Below, in pieces: positions 35,822 through 46,570 of a DNA stretch of 64,000 nt. The notes below the pieces were generated by a model. The model was not told where the DNA came from and searched no databases. It was given only the letters and a program-made list of their open reading frames with translations. The DNA comes from Sipunculus nudus (lineage: Eukaryota > Annelida > Sipuncula > Golfingiida > Sipunculidae), in NCBI GenBank assembly GCA_026874595.1, contig CM049309.1:15528576-15592575 (forward strand), in the 5' to 3' direction. The first letter of the stretch is position 1; every line of letters starts with the position of its first letter. A program made the position numbers and the translations under genes.

Positions 35822-36225
35822 TGATGTAGTCCTGTCACAAGATCCTAGTGCAAGTCCAGTCCACTTGAGTCTGAGTAAGTGAGTATGAATCCTTCAGGTT
35901 TGGGTCCAAGTTCACCTTCTTTAAGTCAGAGTCCAATACAAATCTCCTTTAAAGAAATTTTTATTAAAAACTTAGATTATTATGATTCTTTTATCGAAGT
36001 ATATTTGCCTTTCACTTAATATTCATTCACACTTTGCTCCTGAAGCAGAGCTAAAACTTAATTTTTTGGCAATGTTCTGTTAGTAGTAAGCCCATGTGTG
36101 TATTTTTTACCAGACTTCAGATGGACTCAGCCTGATTTCTTAATAACTTAATTTGTATCTTAAATTATTCTGTGTCTCAACAAAGCTGACTTTAGTCTCA
36201 GTCTGAATGAGAGTCCAACATCACT
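35822..36225. mobile_element. GAGTC-subterminal TIR element
   Basis: The left end CTGATGTAGTCC and right end GAGTCCAACATCACTG are inverted relatives; subterminal AGTCC/GAGTC motifs occur at both ends. Flanks TTAGCAAT and GCTGCAAT share five of eight bases, a weak hint of an 8-bp duplication. There is no coding frame. Relatives are at 3648-3765 and 30417-30880. Confidence 0.5.
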
Positions 36226-36308
36226 GGCTGCAATTCTAAAATCTTAAAGGTGCCTATTAATCTGCCTTTTGAAAAAGAATATGTGATTTCTTGCTTCCTG
36301 TGTGTATA

Positions 36309-36493
36309 CAGTGAAACCTCGTTGCGTCTAATTCGTTTTAGTCATATACATTTGCTTATGTCGAAGTTACAGACTCGATATTCCGGACAACTCTAGTTAA
36401 ACTATTACCAAATAAAACCTGCTTGTGTCAAACCACGGATGTATCAAAGTTTTCTGAGGGTCCCTTCGACTTTGACACAACAAGGTTTTACTG
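36309..36493. mobile_element. 185-bp pogo/mariner-like MITE
   Basis: CAGTGAAACCTCGTTGCGTC at the left is matched inverted by GACACAACAAGGTTTTACTG at the right, and both edges abut TA (36307-36308 and 36494-36495). This is the pattern of Tc1/mariner/pogo-class elements with TA target duplication. Confidence 0.75.
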
Positions 36494-37213
36494 TATTTTG
36501 GTGATCTATGATTAATTTGGTCATGAAAAAATCTTCTAATGCCTCTGTGAAGGATGTATGAACTTGTTTATCAACAACATGTTTGTAAACACAGCAATGC
36601 TGACAGACAGGGAAAAACATATAACCTAGGGTGGTAGGTTGCATATATGCCGAGGTAGAAAGCTTGTTTTGTTGCAAAACAACATTTGCTTAGCTCTATC
36701 TTATCTGACTTGCCACCAGATGCCCTTGTTGAATTTTTTTTGTGGGGGGGGGGGGGTGAACCCCACCTAATATATTGAACATGTTGATATAAACAAAACA
36801 AGCAGCCTGTGTGTTGTGATATTCATGTTTACTGATCTATTTTTGTAAATGCTCAAAGGGATTACCTTTATTTTATAAAAGTCAGATAAGTGATTGGGCC
36901 CCTTTAATGTCAACCTGTTAATTTGTGCAAAAAAACTGATGCAGTGATGGCAGACTCCTCTTCTGAAAGAGCTGTCAGTCACAAGATAGTTATACCTTTT
37001 AGTAATGATATTTACATTAAGTGTGATTTGTTGAAGCATCTAGTGCTAGAAAGGTTTCCATTGTGTGCTGACCTTTTTGGACTGAGTGGCATTTTTAACC
37101 CAATGGGACAATGGTTTCAAGGAGTCACTACCTGTGTATTGTTGTGCTGAATGTCCTGAAACCATTAAATGCCTCATATCTGAATTATAATTGTTCTCTC
37201 TTATTTTTTCCAG

Positions 37214-37262
37214 GTCAGTTTGCAGAGAATGAAACAAATGAAATAAATTTTAAGGAAATTCC
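37214..37262 (+). CDS. ELOC: Elongin C, second coding exon
   Basis: A 49-base exon between TTTTTTCCAG and GTGAGT. With the carried-over base it encodes GQFAENETNEINFKEI and the first two bases of Pro, matching human Elongin C (GQFAENETNEVNFREIP) with two conservative changes (Val to Ile, Arg to Lys). This is the loop and strand region that contacts partners next to the Elongin B/BC-box surface. It is easily missed by ORF-based annotation because of its size. Confidence 0.96.
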
Positions 37263-38631
37263 GTGAGTATTCTGTTCTTTAATTCTTAACATCTTTAAGT
37301 TTGTCATTTCCAGCTGTACTGTGATATGGTGTATTGAGTGAATGCAGCATGATATTTACTCCTAATGCAGTGGTTGTACAGTGCAGTCATTCCAGATCTA
37401 CTTCACTTTAACCACTGCTTTAGTCCATTTCTTGTTGTCCATTTCCAGTATCACAAATGTACCTGATACCAGGTACAGGTATTAGGTACTTACAACTCAT
37501 GACAGCAAGCTTAGTTACAGGTACATTTTCTCTTAATTGTATACTTAGCTACAGGTAAAAGTACCTTACCCTAGCCCAGCCCTGGATAATCTTACTATAC
37601 AAAGTAGAGCTTTGTAAAAGTGAAGGAGACACAGAACGACTGCAATATATAAACACTGTATGAGGAGTGTAACGACAGCTCGTTTATCAGTGATTGTGTA
37701 TTTTAGTTGGTTTTTATTAAAAGCCTATATTAGGAATTTTTAACACATTATTTCCAAATTTTTGGTTCTAAAATAAGAAGAAATGTATACTTAAGAATAA
37801 GGCATATAGAGTTTAATAACCAATAAATATAACTTGTTTTCCCGGCAACGTCATGAAAGTCATGCATAATGTCATGGCTTGAGATAAAATTTGAGCTTAT
37901 AAAGTTGACTTTAAGACACAATGACCCTTATTTTTCTTAAATCATACATCCTCTCTATGTTGCATAATATTACTTTTGTTTATAGTTGTTTTAAAAATCG
38001 TAAAAAATGCCATTTACAAAATACCTAAAATACACAATTACCCATTTATCAGTGCAAATTTTGGTTTTCTTAAAATGCAGTTACAGAAAAAATGTTTTTG
38101 CTTTGTGTTATGTTATACCATACCATATGTTTGACTTAAAACAAGTAGAAAAAATGAATAAATAATGCAATGCTAAAATCAGAGGGATGTATGCATTTTA
38201 ACACAACATTGTAAGTTTTATTGACCTACTCACACAATCTTGACAAGTTATTTACCTGCTTACTTGTACAATTTATGTGATTTCAGGCATGCTCTGCTTA
38301 AATATAATTGAACTCGTTAAATAATTCCAGCTAAAGAGCATTCTTGTCACTCCTCTCTGATGCATGTATATTAATAAAGCCTGTTTATCTAAAAACCGTT
38401 AGTAAACACTGTACATCACCCAATGTTGACAAACAGAAAGACCATACAACTGGAGGTGGTTGATTGAATATGTGCAGGAATTGAAAGGCCACCAGTAGGA
38501 AAATGCCACTTGTAAAACTCTTATTCACTGGACTTCCAGATGTCTTTCTTAAATGTGTTTGGTTTATTTTTGCAGGTTCCCTACATATTATAAAAAGTGG
38601 ATTAAACAAAACTAGACATTTGTTCTAAGAG

Positions 38632-39310
38632 AGGGCAGACCTCTGCCAAGGCAGATTAAAACCCCCCATATTGCATTAAAAAAAATGCAGCGTTTTTCCT
38701 ATAAAAAATACCTGGATCCAGAGGGTGATCTGGATCACCCTCAAAATTTAATCAATTGTTCCTTCTGTCATTGCCCAGCTCTCCTTAATCTTACATGATA
38801 ATCTGTTAATAACTTTTTTTACGCCTGTCATATGATGAGAATATTAAGGTATACCCACCATCCATCAACTTTTATTGTCGCCATGATACCTTACCAGGGC
38901 TTTGATGGATTTTCACGAAACTCCATTCTAATTACCAACAAATTATCTCGCCCGACTTCGATTATGGGCAATATTCACACACATTTAATAAGGTCATGGG
39001 TCACTAGGCTACTAAGTGGTGTTGTCACAATAAATTACGAAGAATATGAAGGATATTGATAAATCTTTTTTAATGAATAAAATATCTCACCTAAGTTCAA
39101 TTTCCAGCAAAATATATGCATATTTAATGAGGTCAGAGGTCACCGCACTTTGGTGACTTACCTTAATCCTCTGGATTTTCATGAAACTCATACATATTTA
39201 CCAGTAAAACTTACCTGAATTACATTATCATCAAAATTGAAGCATATGTTATGAGGTCAGAGGTCACCAGATACACTATGGGTGTATTATGCACTTTTGC
39301 AGTGCTCTTG
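38632..39310 (+). mobile_element. Tandem-repeat element, family E copy 1
   Basis: Opens with the palindromic GGCAGACCTCTGCCAAGGCAGA (38634-38655), then CCTGGATCCAGAGGGTGATC. Units of roughly 125 bases follow, each with ATGAAACTC, a TTACCAA/TTACCAG block and GAGGTCAGAGGTCACC. It ends with the hairpin GCACT-tttgc-AGTGC (39291-39305). A copy lacking the leader lies at 44560-45235. No coding frame. Confidence 0.6.
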
Positions 39311-40365
39311 TTATAAAAAGTTCAAGGGGTTATCATTAGTTAATATACTTCAGATGTCAGAATAGGCACAGCCAATCAGAACTACCCAAATCATCCGCTC
39401 ACAGATAGTGTGCTCAGACCGTGACCTGATAGTACCTTGTGGTCTTGAGCAGATCTGAACATTAATGGTTAACTGCTTGCCTGAGGCAAGTGAATAGTGG
39501 TAGGGCAGCTTAAATCACCTCCTGCTTGCCCCACTGCATGTGACTGTGCAGCTGCAATTGGGTCCAACATAAACCTTAACCCAAAGGCCTAAAAAAAGAT
39601 TTTAGTGTTCTTGAATTCAGTCAGTGATTTTTGTAGGGCAAGTAAAAGTTCATGTAGATCAAGGTAATGAGCTAGATGTTACTAGCTAAACTGGGCAAGT
39701 ACTTTCAAAAGTTAATGTTGAGCCCTGTAGAGTAACTGTTCACTCACTGTGGTTGTTCTCATATCAAAGATAGTCGCAGGAAAGCAGTATTTGAAAAAGT
39801 GCTAATTGATGAAGCCAGCTAAATTACTCTGTTCCACTACCACTGCAAGACACTTGCCCTAATGACAGAAAGAGAAAAATTTGTGACACTTGGTATTATA
39901 CCTGCTTATGATACAAATATCATTCACTGAATGGCCTTGTTGACTTTTCTATAACCAGTGTAATATATCCATGTTAACAGATGTATAGGCCCCCTGAACT
40001 TTGAATTTATATGAGGGCCTTATATACCTTCTTCTGTCTGCACAGAACCATAAACTTCCTTCTGGTTCAGCTTGGCCCAACCAACTGGAGGACCAACATA
40101 ACTTTGGTTTTAACCAATTAAACTTTGGTCAGTGCGCCAAACACTGATGATATTTGTTGTTATGAAAAGGATGTCAATATTTTCAACGGGAATGTAATTG
40201 GAATTGATTAAAATTGTTTCAATTGGAATTGATAATTTTCCTAACATTCCATGGTTAGCTTCATATTTGCAGTGTTAAGATTTCATGATTTTCATGTTTT
40301 CAGTGTTTCATGACTTTCATTTTCCTGATCTCAAAAATCAATATACCTTTACACAGAGTAAAACC

Positions 40366-42917
40366 ATTATAAGTGAACCTTTGAGCTTATGCGAGGGCGC
40401 GCGTCGTCCGTCCATCGTCAGCCGTCCGCCGTCCAGGGCTGGCTTTCCGCCGTCCAGGGCTGTAAGTCAGAAACCCTCAGAGCTAGCAGCTCCAAATTAC
40501 ATGTAAGAATTAGTCACATGTAAAATTTGGTGCCCTGGAGCTTATTATTTGGTATCTGCATTAATTTAGATTTTATAGAGAAAAAGCTTAAAAACCTTAA
40601 AAATCTCATCTCTGAAACTGTCCAGCCAAATTGTCCAATATTTCACAGAAATGGTCCCTTGAACAATCTCTCTACAGTTTGTTCGAGTGGTTCCAGTTCG
40701 GAGATTTTTGGCCGAGTTACAGGAGGTTGAACTTAGTCATCTGTCAAAAAAAGCACACTAAAATTAAAATCTCAGAAACGGCTAGAGCTATAATCACCAA
40801 ATTTAATACCAATGTTTGTCACATATGTCATATCTTATTTTGAGGTATTGGTGGCGCCACCTACATGGATGTGTTTTTTACAAGCGAAAATGTAATTTTA
40901 AACTCTTCTAGCTTATACACTGATTTATGATGAAACTGTTAAGCTGATTGGTTTAAACTTTACAAGAATTATTCTATGGTAGGGTTCTGCCAGTTTTATA
41001 AGAATAGATTGGGTAAGTACAGTTTTAAAAAAACATTGCTTTCTGTATTTGAAAACAGACTTGACAACATGCTGACTTTCAGCAGCCAAGTCAAGAGGTC
41101 ACTCAGTACAAAAGGTGGGGTCCAGACATCAGCATGGCAACTGACCTGGCTCGGGGGGGGGGGGGGTGTCTAGACAATGTGTCTAGATGTCTAGACACAG
41201 TGTCTAGACATCTAGACACAATGTTTAGATGCAGAATTCCCAGATTATTGGAACTATATATTTCAACTGTTTGAAAAAACTTGGTTTTTTTTCAGCAAAT
41301 AGGGTTTATCATCAGGTCACATGTGAACTGCTGCGCCCTGATTTTTGGTTGACCTCTGACCTTACCTTGCTGCCCAGCGTCCATTTGAGCGTCTGTTTCC
41401 ATACATAAACCCGCATATCTCAGGAACCGTTTGACCGATCAGGCTAAAAATTTTGCACAAATGTAGCCCTTTGATAGCTTTATAATATACACTTAAAATG
41501 GTGGCGCCACCTGCAACCATTTTTGCACAGCATCCATAGGTTCATCTGACTTGAAATAATATTACTCGTATCTCAGCAGTGATTTGACATATCCACCTGA
41601 AAATTTGCAGGTTTATACACCCTGGACGGCTTTCTCGATTTTATGACAGCTGGCGCCACCTACATTCATGTTTATGCTGCAGACATCCAAGCTCATATCT
41701 CGGGAACCGACTGACCAATTGGGCCAGAATTTTGCATGTGTATAGATCTCACATAGCTCTTTATCATAGGCAAAACTGATTGCACCACCTGAAACCATTT
41801 TTGCACAGCATCCATCTGTTCATTTGCATTGGGATAATATTACTCATATCTCAGCAGTGGTTTGACTTTTCCACCTGAAATTTTGCAGGTTTATACATCC
41901 TGGACAGCTTTCTTGATTTTATGACAGGTGGCGCCACCTACATTCACGTTTACTCTGCAGACATCCAAGCTCATATCTGGGGAACTGTTTGACCGATTGG
42001 GCCAAAAGTTTGCATGTGTATAGATCTCACATAGCTCTTCATCATAGGCAAAACTGGTGGCGCCACCTGAAACCATTTTTGCACAGCATCCATCTGTTCA
42101 TTTGCATTGGGATAATATTACTCATATCTCAGCGGTGGTTTGACTTTTCCACCTGAAATTTTGCAGGTTTATACATCCTGGACAGCTTTCTTGATTTTAT
42201 GACAGGTGGCGCCACCTACATTCACGTTTACTCTGCAGACATCCAAGCTCATATCTGGGGAACTGTTTGACCGATTGGGCCAAAAGTTTGCATGTGTATA
42301 GATCTCACATAGCTCTTCATCATAGGCAAAACTGGTGGCGCCACCTGCAACCATTTATGCACAGCATCCATCTATTCTGCCTTGGCGTACAGTCACTCAT
42401 ATCTCAGCAGTGGTTTGACTTATCCACCTGAAATTTTGCAGGTTTATATATGCTGGAAAGCTTTCTTGATTTTATGACAGAAGGCGCCACCTACATTCAG
42501 GTTTACTCTGCAGACATCCAAGCTCATATCTCGGGAACCGCTTGACCGATTTGGCCAAAAGTTTGCATGTGTATAGATCTCACATAGCTCTTCATCATAG
42601 GCAAAACCAGTGGTGCCACCTGCAACCACTTATGCACAGCGTCCATCTGTTCATCTGCCTTGGGATATAATCACTCATATCTCAGAAGTGGTTTGACTTA
42701 TCCACCTGAAATTTTGCAGGTTTATACATCCTGGACAATTTTCTCGATTTATGACAGGTGGCACCACCTACCTTCACATTTACACTGCAGACATCCATGC
42801 TAATATGCAACACACCTCACTCTATTCCCCTTGCCACTTAATCCATACCTCACTTCACCCGTCCCACTCTGATTTCAGCGGATACACGTAGTCGCTTGTC
42901 GACTACCAGTATTCTAC
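40366..42917 (+). mobile_element. Composite Helitron/Helentron-like element, plus-strand copy
   Basis: 5' part (family C): GTGAACCTTTGAGCTTATGCGA, a CGTC/GTCC-rich leader, and a block with GGCCGAGTTACAGGAGGTTGA. 3' part (family A): paired subunits of ~129 and ~149 bases, period about 278, each centred on GGTGGCGCCACC (about 41504 to 42758), with GCTCATATCTC and TTTGACCGAT blocks between. The terminus is hairpin GTAGTCG-cttgt-CGACTAC (42888-42906), seven bases, then CTAC (42914-42917), apparently a decayed CTAG, followed by T. The same order occurs inverted at 52785-57262. No Rep/helicase is present, so it is non-autonomous. Confidence 0.6.
41178..41220. other. Perfect 43-bp palindrome
   Basis: A 21-base arm from TGTGTCTAGATGTCTAGACAC (41178-41198) is perfectly complementary to 41200-41220 around a single central base. 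It is built from TCTAGA units, preceded by a G run (41152-41166) and another TGTCTAGACA. It is capable of cruciform extrusion. Confidence 0.97.
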
Positions 42918-43032
42918 TTAAAATTTGATAAAACAAAAGCTCCAGTATCTTAATAACTAATGCCTTGATTGCCATGATTCTGGGATATATATTGATCATG
43001 GAGCGTTTCATCAGTTCCTGCAGACTGGATAC

Positions 43033-43067
43033 ACATAGTCGCTTGTCGACTACCCATATTATTCTAG
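43033..43067 (+). mobile_element. Solo Helitron-like 3' terminus
   Basis: Repeats the terminal hairpin of the composite element, here as CATAGTCGCTTGTCGACTAC, followed by CCATATTATT and CTAG (43064-43067) then TTTT. The sequence upstream differs from family A, so it is a related element or a fragment. Confidence 0.55.
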
Positions 43068-43383
43068 TTTTAAAATGTCCTAGTCTGAACCTTGCAGGTC
43101 TGAAATGTCCATTTTGCTGAAGTCATAACGACTAAGGTAGATATGCAGGACTTAAAAGGATCAGTATTAAATTTTAAAAATAAACCTCCATTCATACTCC
43201 CAAACTTTGCACAGGTTCGCATTAGGCCTGTAGGCCTTGTTTTTTTAATTAATAAAATAAAAAATTATGGTCACAAAGTCTAATGAACAAAAATGTTTGT
43301 TAATGGCAGACAGTTGAAAAGATCTTATACCATTTAAAATATCAATCTTTGATGAATCTATTCATAATGGATACCTTTTATTT

Positions 43384-43495
43384 TGCATGTGATGATGGGA
43401 CCACTTATTCATGAAGGTTTTCCTTTGCTGATATTCCCCTTTCGTGGATATCGCAAATTTGAAACCTTTGTGAACAAAAAGGCAACCACAGCATT
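43384..43495. repeat. TTCGCG-type repeat, right part
   Basis: GATGATGGGACC, TTCATGAAGG, ATTCCCCTTTCGTGGA, GAACAAAAAGGCAACCACAGC align with the right half of 15605-15993, with several CG to CA/TG changes consistent with decay of methylated CpG. Confidence 0.55.
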
Positions 43496-43532
43496 GAATT
43501 GAACTGCAGTTTTCATACAACACCATATCTAA

Positions 43533-43718
<186 letters not shown>

Positions 43719-44490
43719 CATCCATAAGAGGCTCCCTTTTTTGTGTGCTTGCTAAACATTGCTACCCTAGCCATCATTTGTACTTATGTAGTTGAACTTA
43801 ATCATTACTAAAACACCTAGATCTATTTATATACTGTAGGAAATCGGACCTAATATTGAGGGCATGCACGCGACCCTTGTGTGGGTATCGGAAACAAGCA
43901 GGTGTCTTGGTTGTTCATCATACATATGTATAATAGGTATGCATAGCAAACAAAAAAAAAACTAAATCATACATAACCCCAATGCACATTTCATATACAG
44001 ATATTTCACAGCTTGAGTCGTTTTGAGTAGTTACAAGATAATCGTGCATATTAGTAGTTTTCATACTGTTTTCTCAAGGTGTCGGTGATGGCTGACTACA
44101 TAGTTTGTTAGTCTTTTTGTCTAAAAATCCTGCTTTGCACAGGGATTTTTTTTTTCGTGTCGTGATCATGGGGTGTGATACATAATAACGCTACAAGGGA
44201 CACAAACATTTTGCTTACAGTAAAATACCAACATCCTAAGGTGCCCGTTTTACTCATTACTCTGTTCTAACTTTATCCAGGAAGCTGTGTTTTATTCACT
44301 TTGTGTATTTTATTTTTAAGATTTTTTTTCAACATGCAATGTACAGTCTTAGTTTAAATACCATGGGACTTCTTATTTGATAAACTAAGCTAACCCATCA
44401 TTAAATGGAAAGTTACATATATATGCCTGTATAATTAATTATTGGCTAGTTCAATTCTGTAATAAATGATGTTAAACCACATTCATTTTG
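43719..44490 (+). other. ELOC: Elongin C 3' UTR (inferred)
   Basis: From the stop, an untranslated AT-rich stretch leads to AATAAA at 44461-44466, followed by a T/GT-rich stretch (TTTTGTTCACTGTCTTTTGT, about 44487-44506). This is consistent with cleavage about 20-30 bases after the signal. Confidence 0.5.
44461..44466 (+). terminator. Poly(A) signal AATAAA
   Basis: The canonical hexamer about 745 bases after the Elongin C stop, with a GT-rich downstream element. Earlier alternative signals cannot be excluded. Confidence 0.5.
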
Positions 44491-44559
44491 TTCACTGTCT
44501 TTTGTATTATGAAAGGATTTATCTGCATCTTTAAAATCAAAGGTAGCGTCATTGAATGA

Positions 44560-45235
44560 GTCTCCTTACTCTGGTGGTGGTGTGATGACTTAACAAAAAT
44601 CTGATGGATTTTCATGAAACTCGTATAAATGTTTACCTGTAGAGTTCCTAACCTGAATTCAGTTCTGGGCAAAATTCCCACATATTTAAAGAGGTCAGAG
44701 GTCACCAGACTACTTGGTGTTGTCTCCTTGCGTCTATTAGTCTTTAAAAAAGTGTTAACTTTTAAGGTTGCTGCAGTAACTTGCCAGGGCATTAATGGAT
44801 TTCCACAAAAATTGCACAACTACTAGCCAATAGATTTTCTGACCTGAGTTTGATTATTGGTGAAATCCAAATATTCAATAAGGTCAGAGGTCTCCAGGTC
44901 CTTTTTTTTATGTGCCCACGATAACTTACCAGGGAATGATGCATTTGGATGAAACTTGGTTAATAAGTAATATGAACCAATATAATATCTTGCCTAACTT
45001 TTGATTCCCTGGCAAAATCTATGCATATTTAAATAGGTTGGGGGTCACCTTACCTTTTTGATGTTGTTATGACTTGCAAAAAATTCTGTGGGATTTTCAT
45101 AAAACTCATGAATATTTACCAATAGATTTTTCACGGGAATTAAATTCCCGAGATATTTAATACTAACTGAATGACATCAGAGTTTGCAAGATATACCACA
45201 GACATGTTATGCACCTTTGCAGTGCTCTTGTGATT
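44560..45235 (+). mobile_element. Tandem-repeat element, family E copy 2 (leader lost)
   Basis: At least four units with GATTTTCATGAAACTC, ATATTTA, and GAGGTCAGAGGTCACC spaced by about 120-170 bases. Ends in GCACC-tttgc-AGTGC (45211-45225) then TCTTGTG, as in copy 1. The CCTCTGCC leader of copy 1 is absent. Confidence 0.6.
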
Positions 45236-45279
45236 AATATTCATATCCGCAAAAATTAAGTATTGTGCATTCTATGTTT

Positions 45280-46416
45280 TATGACCGGGTTCCCCTGGCG
45301 CCGCCACTGTGTTCGTTTCCGGAGAACTCCTCTGAGACTACTGGACTGATTTTTCCGAAACTTGCACCAATTATCTGGTCACAGATGTGAACTGGTGTCT
45401 AACCAATTGGCGTTGACCGCTGACCTTTCCTTCACTGCCCAGCGTCCATTTGTGCGTCTGTTTCCACACATAAACCCATATATCTCGGGAACCGTTTGAC
45501 CGATCAGGAAAAAGATTTTGTACAAATGTAGCCCTTGGATAGCTTTATAACATACACAAATAATGGTGGCACAACCTGCAACCATGTTTGCACAGTGTCC
45601 ATCTGTTTATCTGCCTTGGGTTAAATCACTCGTATCTCTGCAATGGTTTGACTAATTCACCTGAAATTCGGCATGCGTATACATCCTGGATAGCTTTCTT
45701 GATATGCAAGTGGCGCCACCTACATTCACTTCACGCTGCAGACATCCATGCTTTTATCTCCGGATTGGTTTGACGTATCTTCCTGAAAATTTGCTTAGTA
45801 TAGATCTCACATCGCTCTTTATCATATGCAAAACTGGAGGGGCCACCTGCAACCATTTTTGCACAACGTCTGTCTGTTTGTCTGCCTTGGGCTAAAATCA
45901 CTCATATCTCATTAGTGGTTTGACTTATCTGCCTTCAATTTTGCGTGCCTACATCAGCTTTATCGTTTTGGGGTTTTTTTGGCAGGTGGCGCCACCTTCA
46001 TTCATGTTAACGCTTCAGACATTCAGGCTTATATCTCAAGACTTGCTGGACATATCCCTCTGAAATTTGTATAGATCTAACATAGCTCTTAATCATAAAC
46101 AAGATTGGTGGCGCCACCTGCCACCATTTTTGCACAGCATCCTTCTGATTTTCTGCTGTAGGATAAAATCACTCATACAAATAGTGGTTCGACTTCTATG
46201 CCTTAAATTTTGCATATGTTTACAACTTGGACAGCTTTCTGGATTTTGTGGTAGGTGGCGCAACCTACATACACATTTCGGCTGCAGACATCCATGCTAA
46301 TATGCAACACACCTCACTCTTGTTTCCCCTTGCCACTCAATCCGTGCCTCACTTCACCTGTCCCACTCTGATTTTGGCGGATACACGTAGTCGCTTGTCG
46401 ACTACCCGTATTCTAG
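45280..46416 (+). mobile_element. Helitron-like element, family A copy 2
   Basis: Starts around GACCGGGTTCCCCTGGCGCC and contains the same alternating subunits, with GGTGGCGCCACC or a near variant at about 45563, 45711, 45837, 45985, 46109 and 46256. The last unit gives way to ACACCTCACTCT, CCTTGCCACT and TCCCACTCTGATTT, then hairpin GTAGTCG-cttgt-CGACTAC (46387-46405), CCGTATT and CTAG (46413-46416), followed by T. The 5' part differs from the composite copy at 40366. Confidence 0.65.
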
Positions 46417-46570
46417 TTTATGTATGCACTATCCCAAAACCCTTGGTGTGCTGTCACAACACTGTAATGTTAAGACAATGTGATGTGTACGATCTACATG
46501 CTCAAGATACAATTAAAGAAGCATTCTCCAGTTGCATAACAATTATCTGTACCAATCACGTGCCTGTTTT

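Larger units (their letters stand above)
31798..37213 (+). other. Elongin C intron 2
   Basis: Begins GTAAGC and ends TTTTTTCCAG. Contains a three-unit 27-bp repeat, a hAT-like terminus, a 52-bp minisatellite, the GAGTC element, and a 185-bp pogo/mariner-like MITE. A lone transposon end resembling that at 60517 begins near 35393 (GGTAGAGCGTTG..ATCCGAAAAAGC). The rest is AT-rich and unremarkable. Confidence 0.6.

Noticed and set aside
41613-42629. Four homologous 61-codon minus-strand frames as a gene cluster
   Set aside because: Each lies entirely within a tandem transposon unit, and sequence identity of the repeat explains the frames; no promoter or domain was recognised.
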